Positions 46,401 through 57,811 of a stretch of DNA of 64,000 nt are shown piece after piece; position 1 is the stretch's first letter, and each line of letters opens with the position of its first letter. A program made the translations under genes and the position numbers. Origin of the DNA: Armillaria gallica (taxonomy: Eukaryota; Basidiomycota; Agaricomycetes; Agaricales; Physalacriaceae). The notes under the pieces were generated by a model. That model worked only from the letters and a program-made list of their open reading frames with translations. It made no database searches and had not been told where the DNA came from. The stretch is taken from positions 434,001-498,000 of the forward strand of contig JBANDB010000012.1 of assembly GCA_037576215.1 (NCBI GenBank), written 5' to 3'.

Positions 46401-46666
46401 GCTTCGTACTGCACATAATATACTTCTACGGGCCGGTACAACTGCCTGCCTTGGCTACGCGACTCGTCATTGTCATTATTCAACGGGGCCGTTACTGCAA
46501 AGAACCACCGATGAGCTCAGTGTTCGTGGGTATTGCTTGACGAGGATCTATGAATATCGAGACCTGCTGATTCGCCGCAAAGAATACTGATGAGCACCTT
46601 GATGGTGGTATATAATCTCGTCCATGGATATGCATCTCGTCCTCAAGTCTGGAACCCCACTCATCA
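43466..46666. other. intergenic, no gene recognised
   Basis: Includes the probable 5' leader of the surface-protein gene (43.5-43.85 kb). A 16-base direct repeat CTGAGGAGAGTGTGAG occurs twice near 45249 and 45296. Other ORFs (for example 44360-44713 plus, 44657-44965 minus) show no domain. Confidence 0.4.
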
Positions 46667-48997
46667 ATGACCGTTCTATTGTTCTTTCTGACGGTCACAA
46701 CATATCTACTCTTCGCCCTTGTGTCGTGTCTTCGACGCAAGGTGCGAAAGGTACGTGGTCCACCGCGACCATCGTTTCTGCTAGGTGCGAACAATGTCCG
46801 ATACATATAACTTTCGCGTTAAATTGTATATCAGGACACGAATGGATCATTCGTCAACAAGACACCGTGGGTGATTTGAAGATGATTTGGTACCGCCAGT
46901 ATGGTACTGTATATCGCATTGGAGGATGCTTTGGCGTACGCTTTTCCTCCTGTCATGATTGCCGGTTTCCTGAGGCCTTTTCATCCCACAGCAAGATGTG
47001 TTGGAGGTCAGCGACCCGAAGGCCTTGCAGTATATATTCCACAGATCGGGATATCGTTTTCCAAAGGCAAGGGACACCGTCAGAATAGCAGAAGCCATTT
47101 TTGGCCAAGGACTCGTTACAGTGGGAGGTATGTTTAGTGTTGCGGCATTGTCGAAAAAATCAAAGACATTTCTTAAAGGAACTGGCCATCAACGCCAACG
47201 GAAGATCCTGAACGGCTCATTTTCCGCTTCTCAGCTCCGGCAATTTCTTTCTATTTTCCAAACCTCTGCTTCTCTCGTACGTCGTCCCTATGTTAAGATA
47301 CATCGACACTAATATCGATATAGCTCACCGGGAAACTGAACGGCAAACTCAAGAATGGCCCTCGTGTGTTGAACACATTGGAATGGACAAGTAAAGTTGC
47401 GCTTGATATAATCGGAATGAGTATGTCGCCCATACACTTGCTTTCCAGTGAGAAAAGAGACTGACTGCATATCAGCTTCTTTCCGATATCGGTTCGAAGC
47501 CTTGAATGGCGGACAGACGGAACTGAGGGACGCTCTTGACAACGTGATGTGAGCCTTAATCTGAATTGGTGTGACGCAATGACTTACCGGTAGTGCTATG
47601 ACTATTAGTACAGATTCCCAATTGCATCCTCGTGTCCTCGATCTTCTGTTCATAGCTCTTTGGAGACTGCTACCGGATTCTCTAGTAAATATACTATCAC
47701 GGATTCCATCTAAGGAAACATACCGGATGCTGAACTTCAAGAGCGTCGCTAAACGGATCGCTCGAAAGATCTTCAAGAACCAACTCACAGTGGCCTCCAA
47801 TGGTAAGAGTACCGAAGATAAGGACATAGTGAACGTTCTCGGTGAGATTGCATTATGAGACAACCCTCCTATCTCATGCTTACTCTGGATTTGCCTATCG
47901 TAGCGCTTTCCTATCTTTCTGAGGAAGATAAGAAGAAAATGAATGATGATGAAATCGAATCACAGATGGCGTAAGTGGCATCTCGTTGATTGAAATTCAT
48001 TTATCACATCCTACATAGTACATTCATATTTGCGGGCCATGATACCACCGCGAATGCGATTGCCTGGCTTTTGTACGAGCTGTCTCGTCACCCCGATGAC
48101 CAAAAGCGGATCAGAGATGAGATAAAACAAGTCCACATGAATCGCGACAGGGCATTGACATCTAGTGATTACGACGCCATGCCATTCCTCAACGCTACCA
48201 TAAAGGTGTCTCGTTTACATCAATATCTCAGCTACTCGTAGACTGATTGTCGTCAGGAAACACTTCGAACACATCCGTTCATTCATACCCTTTGCCGTAT
48301 GGCAGACCAGGAAGATATTCTTCCGCTCTCAGAGCCTGTTACGACCACTGATGGAAGAGTCACTACCGAGATTCCCATCTCCAAAGGTCAAATTATCTCT
48401 GCGTCCTTGTATACTTATAATCAGTGCGGTTCATTTTGTAAACGTTTGCCGTGACTTACCTAGTCTGTTCAGCCTCCCAACCGTCTGGGGTGATGACGCC
48501 GACAGGTGGAATCCCAATCGATTCCTGGATTCTGCAGAAAAGAGGCAGCTGTCTCTTGGCGTATATTCAAATTTGTGGGCACCTTTTCTTTACTTGGTTT
48601 CTATACGCTGATTGCGTTTGATAGGATGACGTTCAGTGAGTATAAAATTTCTTCAAGTCCAACTTTGACTGACTACTACATTAGGTGCAGGCGTCCGCGC
48701 ATGCATCGGGTAAGAAATACCTTTCGTGATTGAACTCGAGAACTGAGACTATGTCATGATGTAGCTGGAGATTTGCGTGAGAGTCTTGACTGGTCTACTG
48801 CTCGTTATCTCATTTAAGTCTACAGGATTATGGAAATTCAAACGGTCACAGTCGAACTTCTCGGTAACTTCGAATTCAAGCTTCCCGACGGAGTCGAGCT
48901 ACTGGATGCACCAGGGACGCTGAGCACTCTTCCAATTGTCAAGGGAAAGCTGGCAGATGGCGCCCAGGTTCCGTTGCAGATTGTTCCTTTGACTTGA
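46667..48997 (+). CDS. cytochrome P450 monooxygenase
   Basis: A membrane-anchored heme-thiolate monooxygenase fed by NADPH-P450 reductase at the ER. It starts MTVLLFFLTVTTYLLFALV, a TM anchor, then VRKVRGPPRPSFLLG, the Pro-rich hinge. After splicing: WYRQYGTVYRIGG, SDPKALQYIFHRSGYRFPKA and HQRQRKILNGSFSASQLRQF (helix C with the W/HxxxR-like Arg), FIFAGHDTTANAIAW (I-helix A-G-x-D-T-T), ETLRTHPFIHTLCR (ExxR), DADRWNPNRFLD (PERF-like) and FSAGVRACIGWRF (heme loop F-x2-G-x-R-x-C-x-G with the Cys ligand). The end LADGAQVPLQIVPLT is usual. About a dozen introns are in frame. This Met was chosen because it alone gives the anchor joined to the Pro-rich hinge. No biosynthetic cluster partners are visible, so the substrate is open. 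Confidence 0.83.
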
Positions 48998-49388
48998 TGA
49001 CTTCTAGTGGTCGATCGTCGTAACGACAGAGCATGCTCTATTGATCCGACAAAAAGACAATTTCACGACTGATTTAAAATGACGGCCGGACGGCTGCATT
49101 GTTGCACCTACTTAATGTACTTTGCAAACTAGGTAAAAAAAATGAAAACTAAGTAAAGAAGTGACGATTAAATGATAGCACTATGAAAAAGACTCAAGGG
49201 CCACACAAAAACAATTATATGATAAGGAAGGTAGCTCATAACGAAAGCAAAACGCAGAGCAGCTGGATACATAGCACGATAACAACAGAGCATTTAAATG
49301 ACGGAAACGAAGGTGGATACCTATCGATTCCTAAATTTAAGCGAGTGTCCGCTCTTGACAGATCAAGAGGGGCGACTCGCATTGATTT
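48998..49388. other. spacer between convergent P450 and forkhead genes
   Basis: AT-rich 3' flanks; nothing recognised. Confidence 0.4.
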
Positions 49389-50637
49389 TTACCAGCGCAT
49401 ATCATCAGCGAAGTGCTTTGCAGCTACTTCGTGCATGCCATTCCACGAAGACGGCGAGACATTATACTGACTCCCAAAATAACCATCGCTGAACCCTGGG
49501 CTATCCATCCTTTGGGAGTAGAGAGATGACTGTGAGCTTGCGACGGAGTTACAGCGCTCCGGAGAGGCCGAGCTTCGAGGAGCAATATGGGATATGTCCA
49601 TCTTCATTGCGCTCAGAGTAGGATAGGGATTCTGCTTGTGTTCATGAGCCCTTCGACGGGTACGCTTGCGAAGACGCTTCATTCCTTTGGGGTCCCTGAT
49701 ATCCAAGGTCCAGTACGACCCAGAGCCTGGATCCGTCTTCTCTCGTCCGACCTTGACGTAAAGAGACTCGAGAGAGAGAAGGTGTCGGATGCTACCCTAT
49801 AGTACAAAGTTTGGTGGTGAACGGAGGAAAGAATTTAAGAAGACGCACTCTCCAAGATTTATTCTCCTTCCTGTACCACTCAAACCGATTCTCTATTGCC
49901 TTCAGGAGTTGATCCAAGGTGGCTCTGTGTCGTGGATGACCATAGATAGCGAGTCGGGCGAGTTGGGAGTTTGTGTAGTTGGGTCGCACACCAGGAGGGG
50001 GTCTAGGAGCGCGTCAAGGTTGACGGCGACATTGGGGGGTATGCCGAACTGCTCCCGAAGAAACGCTTCGGCGTCGGGGAATTGTTCTTCCTGATGAGCG
50101 GTGGATTCAACATGAGATATGAAGGCTGCACCAAAGGAGGAGGTCAGCGAAGGGTCGGAATGTGCTCGTGGGATCTGAGGAAGGCCCAAGCTGGATATTG
50201 ATGGAAGAGGGGACTGCTGTGAAGCGCTATGCTGAACTTGAAAGCTGCCGGGCGCCACATGCTGGGCGCGGAATGGAAGCGGGGAACTATAGCGCGCGAC
50301 TCTGGTAATGCTGATATCATTTGTATGTGATGTCGGCACAAACGGTGGATCGCTGGCATGAGAAAATGTTGGTAGAACATCTGGCCCTAAGGTGTAATCC
50401 AAAGATCGCTGCATAGGCAGGTCAGTAGAGTGATCTCCAGGGTAAAAAAAACCGGCTCACGTCGCGACGCGGATGTGGTCGATATATGGGAGAAGGCGCA
50501 GCGGTGTTATGAATTGGGAACAAGGTGCGCTGGGCAGGCGAAAGCGGATCAGTCGGCGAGGGAACATTTAAATACGGCCCTGGCCCGGCATATGCAAGAG
50601 CGTCTCGAATGGGAACTCTCTGACAGGGCGGAAACAT
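49389..50637 (-). CDS. forkhead transcription factor (possible one-base frameshift)
   Basis: A nuclear DNA-binding regulator. It starts MFPPCQRVPIRDALAYAG, and an intron joins HPRRD to RSLDYTLGPDVLP. A Ser/Pro-rich region and an acidic stretch (EEQFPDAEAFLREQFGIPP) precede the forkhead domain: SQLARLAIYGHPRHRATLDQ, AIENRFEWYRKENKSWR, then after an intron SIRHLLSLESLYVKVGRE and DPGSGSYWTLDI (recognition helix and wing), followed by a basic RLRKRTRRR signal. Between VNLDALLDP and RPNYTNSQ the frame changes by one base at a run of five G on the plus strand (49997-50001); six would give DPPPGVRPNYT. Alternatively a 47-nt intron with donor GTTCGG ending CTAG also restores the frame but removes conserved-looking sequence. 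The Asn of the usual SIRHNLS is Leu here. Confidence 0.7.
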
Positions 50638-52750
50638 ATTCTGGAACCATCATGGACATCCACGACCAAATGCGGATTCGTTGCGACGGGCCGAAGTAAT
50701 ACAAGGACAGGCAGCAAGTGATACACGGACAGGCGACATGGTGAGGTAAAAGCAAAACGCATGGAAAGATTAGCATATGTCATCGGCAGACATTATGAAA
50801 AACATACGAGAATTAGGGTGGAAAGAGATCGACAAGCTGCAAGGCAGATAGTCTTTCTGTGTGCAAACGAAGCTGGGGACGGTATGGAGACTGGGCAGTA
50901 GATTGATGGGTATCTAGCGACCAATCTATGGGTTTGTCGCCTTGCTTTTATATGCCATGGCTGTGGGGTCCGTTACGCGGTCATCACACGGTCACCATCT
51001 TCCATGGTAGGTTATTCTTTGAGCGCCCACTACGATTGGTGTTTTCCGGTACCCGACAAATTGGTTCCGAGAGTGCCAAAGAATTTAGGTGCTGGGAACA
51101 GCTCCTCACGATCCAAATATCAACAACGTGATTTGTACAAAATTTCCTTGAACGGAAGGTCTTGAATGTGGCCGCGTACACCCTTGTGGGGACGCAGTAG
51201 ATCACTTAGCCAGGTTGAGAATGCCGATCATTGCGCTGAGTCGCATCACAGCATACGTACTGAGCTAAAGAGACACATCAGTGGCGCACAACAAGGATTT
51301 CCTCACATAAGAGGACATGGAACCAGCTTCACGGCACATAATGCATAATGCCCCGCCGGTTAGCACTGTCAAAAGTGACAACAGAATGTAAAGGTTCGGC
51401 CCTTGAGCCAATCAACGAGACTGTAACAACAGACGAGCTCATCCAATGAACGAAAGAGCGTTCGTAGTTCTCCTGCAGTCGCTCGCGAAGTATGGAATAG
51501 CGTATATCTTTGATTATTCCGGAGCGGTCAAGACAGGAAAGTACGTCGTCACAGTTCAAATGACAGGGTATGAAAGACATGGACAGCCAAGAAGTAGATT
51601 TTGGATGCTGGGGACTTAGCAACGCCCGGACAGGTTGAACATATCAGCGCTGGGGAAACCGAAGAAGAAAAAGTAGACAGGATACGAGGCAACAGACACG
51701 AACATGTCGGTCGAGGTCAGAAGCAACCAAGCGCTCCATGGAAACGTGCAATCCGACCGGGCCGGAGTGCCGTGATTCTTACGGCATCTCCCGCTTTGCC
51801 GTTTGACGTCCATCCGGTACTTTCATCTTCTTGCCATGTCATCTCTCTGCCTCGCTTAGATCTGTGTTCCGAATGAAGGTTTTGTGCTTCTACTCAGTCA
51901 AGTTTTGCAAATCCTCAATAGTTCTTTGGTTCCGCTACAAGGCCGTCGGGAAATCAACGGGAAATGCCAAGAAGTTAGAATGCCACATTCGCGATCCTCT
52001 CGGACTCGACCCGAGTCATAGTAATAACTGATTATATTTTCAAGCATCATGGCGCAGTGGCAGCGTTCAGGACTCAGGTCAGTTAATCGAAGCAAGTCGC
52101 CACAGCATTGCCTAAAAATTTGTTAGTCACCGCCTCAACGGAAGTCATTAATTCGTGCTAGACGACAAACGTCTCGGGGATGTAGTGTGGCTAACAGCTC
52201 AAGGGTTTGACACAGGTGCCCACCTTATTCTCTGCTAGTGACTCGCATTGGATGCTCTGAGTGTCTTTCTCAAAGTTCGTCGGAAGGATAAGCCAACAAC
52301 GGGGAAGGTCGTACAGAGAACATGCTGCTGTGGCATATTTCCGCTGAGTTCGCGATGAATCATGTTGTTTGTCCCATCGTTTCCACAGAAGACAGAAGTC
52401 GGTCGGGCACTAGGAACGAAGGTCTTGCTAAGCAGCGTAGGAAAGGTCTAAGCTTTCCAATCATTAGTTACTAGTGATTTGTCAAGGCTCGAGGGGAAGT
52501 CAACGTCGGCGCTCTAACGTATGTCACCCGTCTGTGCATCCTGATTCGAGTCGCGATGTTGTGTAGCATAGAGCCTCTCTTTCATATCAGCGCGCCGCAT
52601 TTTCCTTCACATGTCCCAAAGAGGCGAAAAGACAAAAGAAAGTTATCGCTTTTGTAAGCATCACTCCTAAGTATGCCACACGACAAGACAAAGAGAAAAC
52701 AAAGGTACTTTATGAATGCACTTGGAAAATGGATAAAAAAGAGTGCACCG
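50638..52750. other. intergenic, one tRNA relic, no gene recognised
   Basis: Short ORFs only (for example 51329-51622, minus). A tRNA remnant near 52043 is listed separately. Confidence 0.4.
52043..52103 (+). pseudogene. initiator tRNA-Met relic lacking the anticodon arm
   Basis: AGCATCATGGCGCAGTGGCA keeps the acceptor 5' side and D arm of the initiator tRNA at 17.3 kb, and GGTCAGTTAATCGAA its T arm with the initiator ATCGAA loop. Most of the anticodon arm is missing between them and the 3' acceptor side no longer pairs. Confidence 0.6.
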
Positions 52751-52757
52751 TATAAAT
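52751..52757 (+). promoter_or_regulatory. TATA box before the orphan Cys/His protein gene
   Basis: TATAAAT about 140 nt upstream of the ATG at 52893. Confidence 0.45.
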
Positions 52758-52892
52758 GGAACTAACAGCTACCAGCCCACTTTACTCTTTCACTCCCGAG
52801 CCTGAACGCATCTCCCTGTTAACGTCTCGGAGAAATCTTTCAATCACAATCTTCCACGCAATCACGACCACAGTACATTGTCTGCGTTCGAA

Positions 52893-53859
52893 ATGGCCTT
52901 CAGCTCCAGGATCGCTACCCCATCGTTAGCATCGAAAATGGAAACATGGTATCTTTCTCAGGCAAAATCGCCGTCGAGGAGCTCAGAAGAAGTGGCGTCT
53001 CTGTTTGATGAGGTGCCAGCTTATATGATGCTTGACGAGCCTATCTCCTCCCAACACTCGACCATGGTGGATCATAAATGGCGACAGCTGCCTGCTATCT
53101 CCCCGGGAACACGAGATCAGGGGCCGCTACCGCAGATACGAGCCATCCTAGGGCATGCGCTCGATCTCCCCTTTCCAATTAACGAGCACAAACGAGATAT
53201 GAGCCCCTTCGCCATTGCGATGGGGGGAGCAAATCACTGTCGGCCTCCGTTTCCCGGACCTCTTTCATTATCCGATAAACCGACCCAGTCACAACATAAG
53301 GTCATTGATTCTCAGCGGGCAGACTTCAGCCGCGGGAACCCAGATAGCAGTCCACGCCATGGGTTCTCTGGACCTGCCTACATGGATGGGCACGCTGATG
53401 CGTCACCTCCCACTTCTCCTTTGGAAGAAATAGAGACGCTTCCTACTATGCTAGAGAATGGCATGGGAATGTCCGTGATTGACTGGTACGAGGAGCTTCT
53501 GTCGGACGTGCAGATAACGGAGTTCGATGAACACGGCGCCAAGTGTCGGGCGTGTGAGAAGGTCATCAGGCTCGGCCCGACTAACACTTACACCTTGGGA
53601 TCGTGGGACCGTCATAAAAAGAGTTGTAGGGACAGCGGAATTCGGAGAGGGCGCGGTTTCGAGGTGAGTACTATCATGTCCAATGTTGTAGGTGTAGTCA
53701 AAGCTGATCTGTCGTGAAGGACCTGATGAGCTCTGATATTATGGAGGCCATGGAGGAGAGATATCATCTCATGGTGAGTACCGATACTTTGTCGCTTGTT
53801 ACTTTGAATCTGATCCTGGACAGAATATGAAGAACTTGTTTAATAGTCGAGCAAACTAG
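52893..53859 (+). CDS. orphan protein with a Cys2-His-Cys zinc-finger-like motif
   Basis: Starts MAFSSRIATPSLASKM; the frame continues upstream but only to a TTG. Three exons, with introns of about 56 nt (53662-53717, inside the first reading frame) and 50 nt (53774-53823), end MNMKNLFNSRAN. About 170 residues are Ser/Pro-rich and look disordered. Then MGMSVIDWYEELLSDVQITE leads to KCRACEKVIRLGPTNTY and LGSWDRHKKSCRDSG, giving C-x2-C and H-x4-C pairs about 17 residues apart, which could bind one zinc ion. Similar Cys/His patches, with a W-x2-H, occur in uncharacterised Agaricomycete proteins. The function is unknown; DNA binding is possible but not shown. Confidence 0.6.
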
Positions 53860-55530
53860 GTCGACCTCGTTACCTGTTAAATATGTTTCTCCAGACGCCA
53901 GATATCCGCTTGGTCAGTCTAGTATTAAGTGTACTGTAGATCGTATACTAGTAGGGCATGCATGAGGACGCTCAATCGCTCCACCAATTCAAGCCTTGAT
54001 AAGTTATGTAACGCAAAACTGTGGGCATCCTGATCGTCAGGAGCAGTTTTATAGCTTTTACAGTAGAGTTACCGAGTGCAGAGTATGAACAGAGGTAATG
54101 CTCTAAAACTCGCATGGAAGCTAAAATTTAACAGGCGGCGCAACTGTGGCTGTGCGTTATTCATCTCGCGACGCGTTTGTTTGGACGTGTTGTTTTTCCG
54201 CCACCCTTCTTACCTCCTGTCGACGACCTCAGCCTTGGCAACCTTCCACTCATTTCGTTTCTCCTTTTTTCGGTCGTATCTAACGAGTTCTCTCCATTCG
54301 TACTACACTCGATGCCACCAGCAGCGGCTTTTCCGGGGGGGAGGGGGAGGAGAATATTCTTGGATTAATCAACGTGCTCGAATAAGGGGAGAGCCGCGAA
54401 CAGATTTTCCGTGGACGCTTCGAGCAGCAGGTTTCCTTCTAACTGTTTATTGTGTTTTCCTGAGCTTTCTTTTTAGCTCCGTAGTACAGGCGGCAACCTT
54501 CACAGCTTTAGTATCTCCGTACGTGTGGAAGGATCCGAAGGACTTTGACGTCGTGGCTGGCGGAAGAGACGATGCCAAACACAGCTCTTCGAGTGCATAC
54601 CGCTAGTCTGCTCTGAATAGAGAGCTTGGACGTCCAGCCTGCACCTCAGGAAGTAACTCGCGTCAGTACATACAGCGTCTGCTGTCAAACGTGCGCTCAC
54701 AGTTCCTCTGCAGTCAGACACGAGCTTGAAACTGGTCTCCCCTTCAATTGTCGCAACCGTGTGTTTTCAAGTCATCTCCAGCGTGATCTCAATATCGTGC
54801 GTCAAATATCTGACCACATTTCACCGCTTCTAACGTTTTACCAGAAGCCTCACGTGTTCAGCTTGTGATACTTCTTTCTAGACGAGAGCTGGATGGAAAT
54901 GGAAATGTCACTGGAACATTCGAATACCATCGATAATTCTAAGTTTCGCAACAGCGCTTATAGGAGCACGAGACGTGGCAAGCGGCTCATTTCGATGGCT
55001 CAGGCTGTATCTGATCAATTGATCATGCACGAGACACGTACATAGCAGACGTTGGACCTTCTCGTTGCCTTTGTTTATGTCCTTCCTTTTCTCAGAACCA
55101 CCTATCGGCACCGCCTTATTTCTCCATTCTAACAGTACCCGAGGTGTGAGACGTCCCCTTTCTGTAGATTTTGCCTCGTTGTGATGAAGAATATACTTTC
55201 CCAGCGCTTATTTCTCGATCCAGAGTCATCAGCTGTGTTTCTTGGACGTTCCTGTGGGTATTTGTGTTTATACTTATCGTCCCATACAGAGTCCTATCAG
55301 CGTGACTACCGAGGTTCGCCTTATCTGATTCTTTACAGCAGTATAGCCTGCTGTTGAGACAGTAGGACATTGCAAATTACATCCAGCTTGCCCTAACCCT
55401 TGAAATCCATAAACCGATAGTACCCTTATTGCACGCAGATCGTACGGAACCCTCTTTCGCAACTTCTCACCCCCTGCGAGTGAGAGTTCTTGGTTAAAAG
55501 TGGTTGTCGGCATCTCGGCCTTTCACAGAA
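53860..55530. other. intergenic; no supported gene
   Basis: A plus-strand ORF near 54076-54606 contains LRAAGFLLTVYCVFLSFLFS, a possible TM helix, but has no ATG at its start, no family and a low-complexity Gly patch. Not called. Confidence 0.35.
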
Positions 55531-55581
55531 TATAAAAGGGCCAGTCGTTGATCTGATAAGACGCAGGATCGCCTTCCTAAC
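55531..55581 (+). promoter_or_regulatory. Ago-B core promoter (TATA plus conserved block)
   Basis: TATAAAAGGG at 55531 and GGATCGCCTTCCTA at 55566, 35 nt apart, then ATG at 55616. The layout is that of the Ago-A and Ago-C promoters; TCGGCATCTCGGC upstream is shared with Ago-A. Confidence 0.6.
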
Positions 55582-55615
55582 AGTCGCGTACGTCTATCCT
55601 ACTCTGCATTATCTA

Positions 55616-56560
55616 ATGACCTCTCCAATGGCACCCGGTCAACGAGGAGGGACTCCATTCCTTATACCTGCTCCCCAGCAGAGTGGAGTTCCTTCTCGAG
55701 GACGGGGTGGTGGGCGAGGAGGAGTCGCTGGGCCACAAGGCAGTCCCAGCGTCTCCGTTTCCTGTGAGTTCTGCAATGCGTAGACTATTATTATTGTTTT
55801 CTATCGTTCGATTCTTTAAGCCACGGTACAGGCCGTCGGTGTACCTCGTCCTGGATTCGGGAATGCAGGCAGGCAAATCAACATTCGCGTCAATACAAGC
55901 GCAATGAATATTCCCGACATTACGGTGTATCACTACGACGGTAAGATCTCCCCCTCTCTGTGTGACATCTGTCGCTTACACGCTTATAGTTGGTTAGTAT
56001 CTTCAAGATCTGTCGTCAAATGTGTATGTAGAATGACCTTTGATTTCTCTAGCCGTGGAAAATTCGGACCGGGCGGATTCCAAAATGCAGCTAATTAAAG
56101 CGCTGCAAAGCCAGTACCCCAGCGTATTCATCCGAGCAGCCGTTTATGACGGCAACAATAATCTGTATACCAGCTACAAGCTGAATTTTGGCACTGAACT
56201 TTCTCGCCAGGTACGTTTTTTGATCCACCGTATCGTTCGGCTTATCTCAATACACACAGTTCGACGTGACGTGGACCGATGGCGATCGCGCTTCCAATTC
56301 CAAGATTACCGTCACGGAAGCGAGGGAGATCAATATGGAGTAATTCTCACTTATTTTTACAGTATAAGATGAGAATTGATTGTCCGCAGCGTGCTTCGGA
56401 GGTACACGACTGGTCTGCAATCCTGGGATGAAAATGTTTCCACCGCTCTCTCGGTGCGTGTCGTCGTTCAGTGGACTACCTGTCGTGCCCTGAGAACCTT
56501 CCAGGCCCTGAACATTGTGCTACGCATGGGTTAACCATCCATTCAATGGAGCCGACACAT
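55616..56560 (+). pseudogene. truncated Argonaute (Ago-B), N-terminal part only
   Basis: Begins MTSPMAPGQRGGTPF with the same Arg-Gly-rich tail and Ser-Val-Ser-Cys exon end as Ago-A and Ago-C. Next come AVGVPRPGFGNAGRQINI and NIPDITVYHYD, the exon VENSDRADSKMQLIK...YPSVFIRAAVYDGNNNLYTS, then FDVTWTDGDRASNSKIT and VLRRYTTGLQSWDENVSTAL, with intron positions matching the full copies. At LNIVLRM the sequence drops several bases relative to the full copies, meets a stop (TAA at about 56531), and similarity ends shortly after. No PAZ, MID or Piwi is left. Up to the break the frame is open, so a protein of about 210 residues (N domain only) could still be made. It is closer to Ago-A (shared RAAVYDG and intron text VRFLxHRIVR) than to Ago-C. 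Confidence 0.75.
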
Positions 56561-57719
56561 CCGAGGGAGTTTGATCCCAGATCCTGGCAAGATTGGAACG
56601 TATACTTAGATTCGGGTCATAGAACAGAGATATGACCGTCGCCATGCAAATTGTAACAACTAATTGTCTATAAGCTTCAGTTTTCTCCATGCAGAAACTC
56701 CACTGCATCGGCTGAGCGACCGAGGTATATTACTTCCCTACAGCAACCAGAATCGTGACCATCGTAAACCACTCAGCACGGTTCGACCTATCTTTCTGCC
56801 GTCTCCGATGAGAGAGAGTTTGACTGACTCGCTGGTCTCCTCCTAGGAGACCGCGGAAAATCTTCCAGCGCTACTTGCCTGTTGTTCTCATGTTGATGTT
56901 TACACAGCAGCGTTGGTGCGTTTGCTTCCTCAATTTTATCGTTATTTCCTTTACTCTCAGTTGAATGGTTGAATGGTGGCGGGTATCTTCACCCCTTACT
57001 TCAGTCCTTTCGCCTTTGACAGAATTCGAGGCTCGACTTGTTGGTCTATCTGACAGCGCTCCGCTACCAGGCACTGTGCGCACACGATGCTTCCCCTCGA
57101 GACAATAGAAAACTTGAGGATCACTAATCAGATTATACACGAGATCCGTGTGAGAAGGTACACAGCAGCCTGAGTCGCTTCTATACGGCTTTGTGTCTAT
57201 CCTACAGGACCGCAGTGCGATGCACTTCCTTGGCACCGCATTAATTCTCCATCACAGCCCCATTCTGTACGTGCGCAAGCGCCGTCTTCCAATGTTGGGT
57301 ATGTTTTTGCCTCATTGGGATGCTTTTACGTAGATAACACGGCTCTCTGGCGCTTACTGCTTGATCCAGACTGGACTCGTGAGCTGCTTCTTGGATATGG
57401 TGCCATTGTTCTCGTACATACTAATCCTTCTTTCAATCTCATTATTCACCGTAACCTTATTATATATGTAGTTTGCTCTGAGGCCTTTAAAATAACCGCA
57501 CCCCCTGGAATAGAGAAAGTGGAAGATCTCGTATCTTCTCGTCCCATCTCTATTAAAAGTTACATTACCTGAAAGGCACCATCGAATCATAAAAATTATT
57601 TTTGTTACCTCTGAGTCATGGTGACTCGACCGTCCTTCGCATCTTCTTTTTTACCCTGGTTCTCAAGCGGCAAACAAGTGCCACAGCCGGTTAGGCCCGG
57701 AGTACACGTGGTGGCCACG
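56561..57719. other. spacer between Ago-B and Ago-C
   Basis: No Piwi, PAZ or other Argonaute sequence seen, so Ago-B is not simply a 5' part of Ago-C. ORFs such as 56871-57236 (minus) and 57315-57572 (plus) have no domain. Confidence 0.45.
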
Positions 57720-57768
57720 TATAAAAGGACGCGTCTCTGACTCGATCATCCATAGGATTGCCTTCCTA
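57720..57768 (+). promoter_or_regulatory. Ago-C core promoter (TATA plus conserved block)
   Basis: TATAAAAGGACGCGT at 57720 and GGATTGCCTTCCTA at 57755, 35 nt apart, then ATG at 57812. Confidence 0.6.
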
Positions 57769-57811
57769 CAGTCATCTAACTACCTCTCTTCACTCTATAT
57801 TTTCTATCGAA

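Noticed and set aside
50430..50699. Plus-strand ORF of 89 codons over the forkhead gene
   Set aside because: Antisense to the first exon and promoter of the forkhead gene; no domain.
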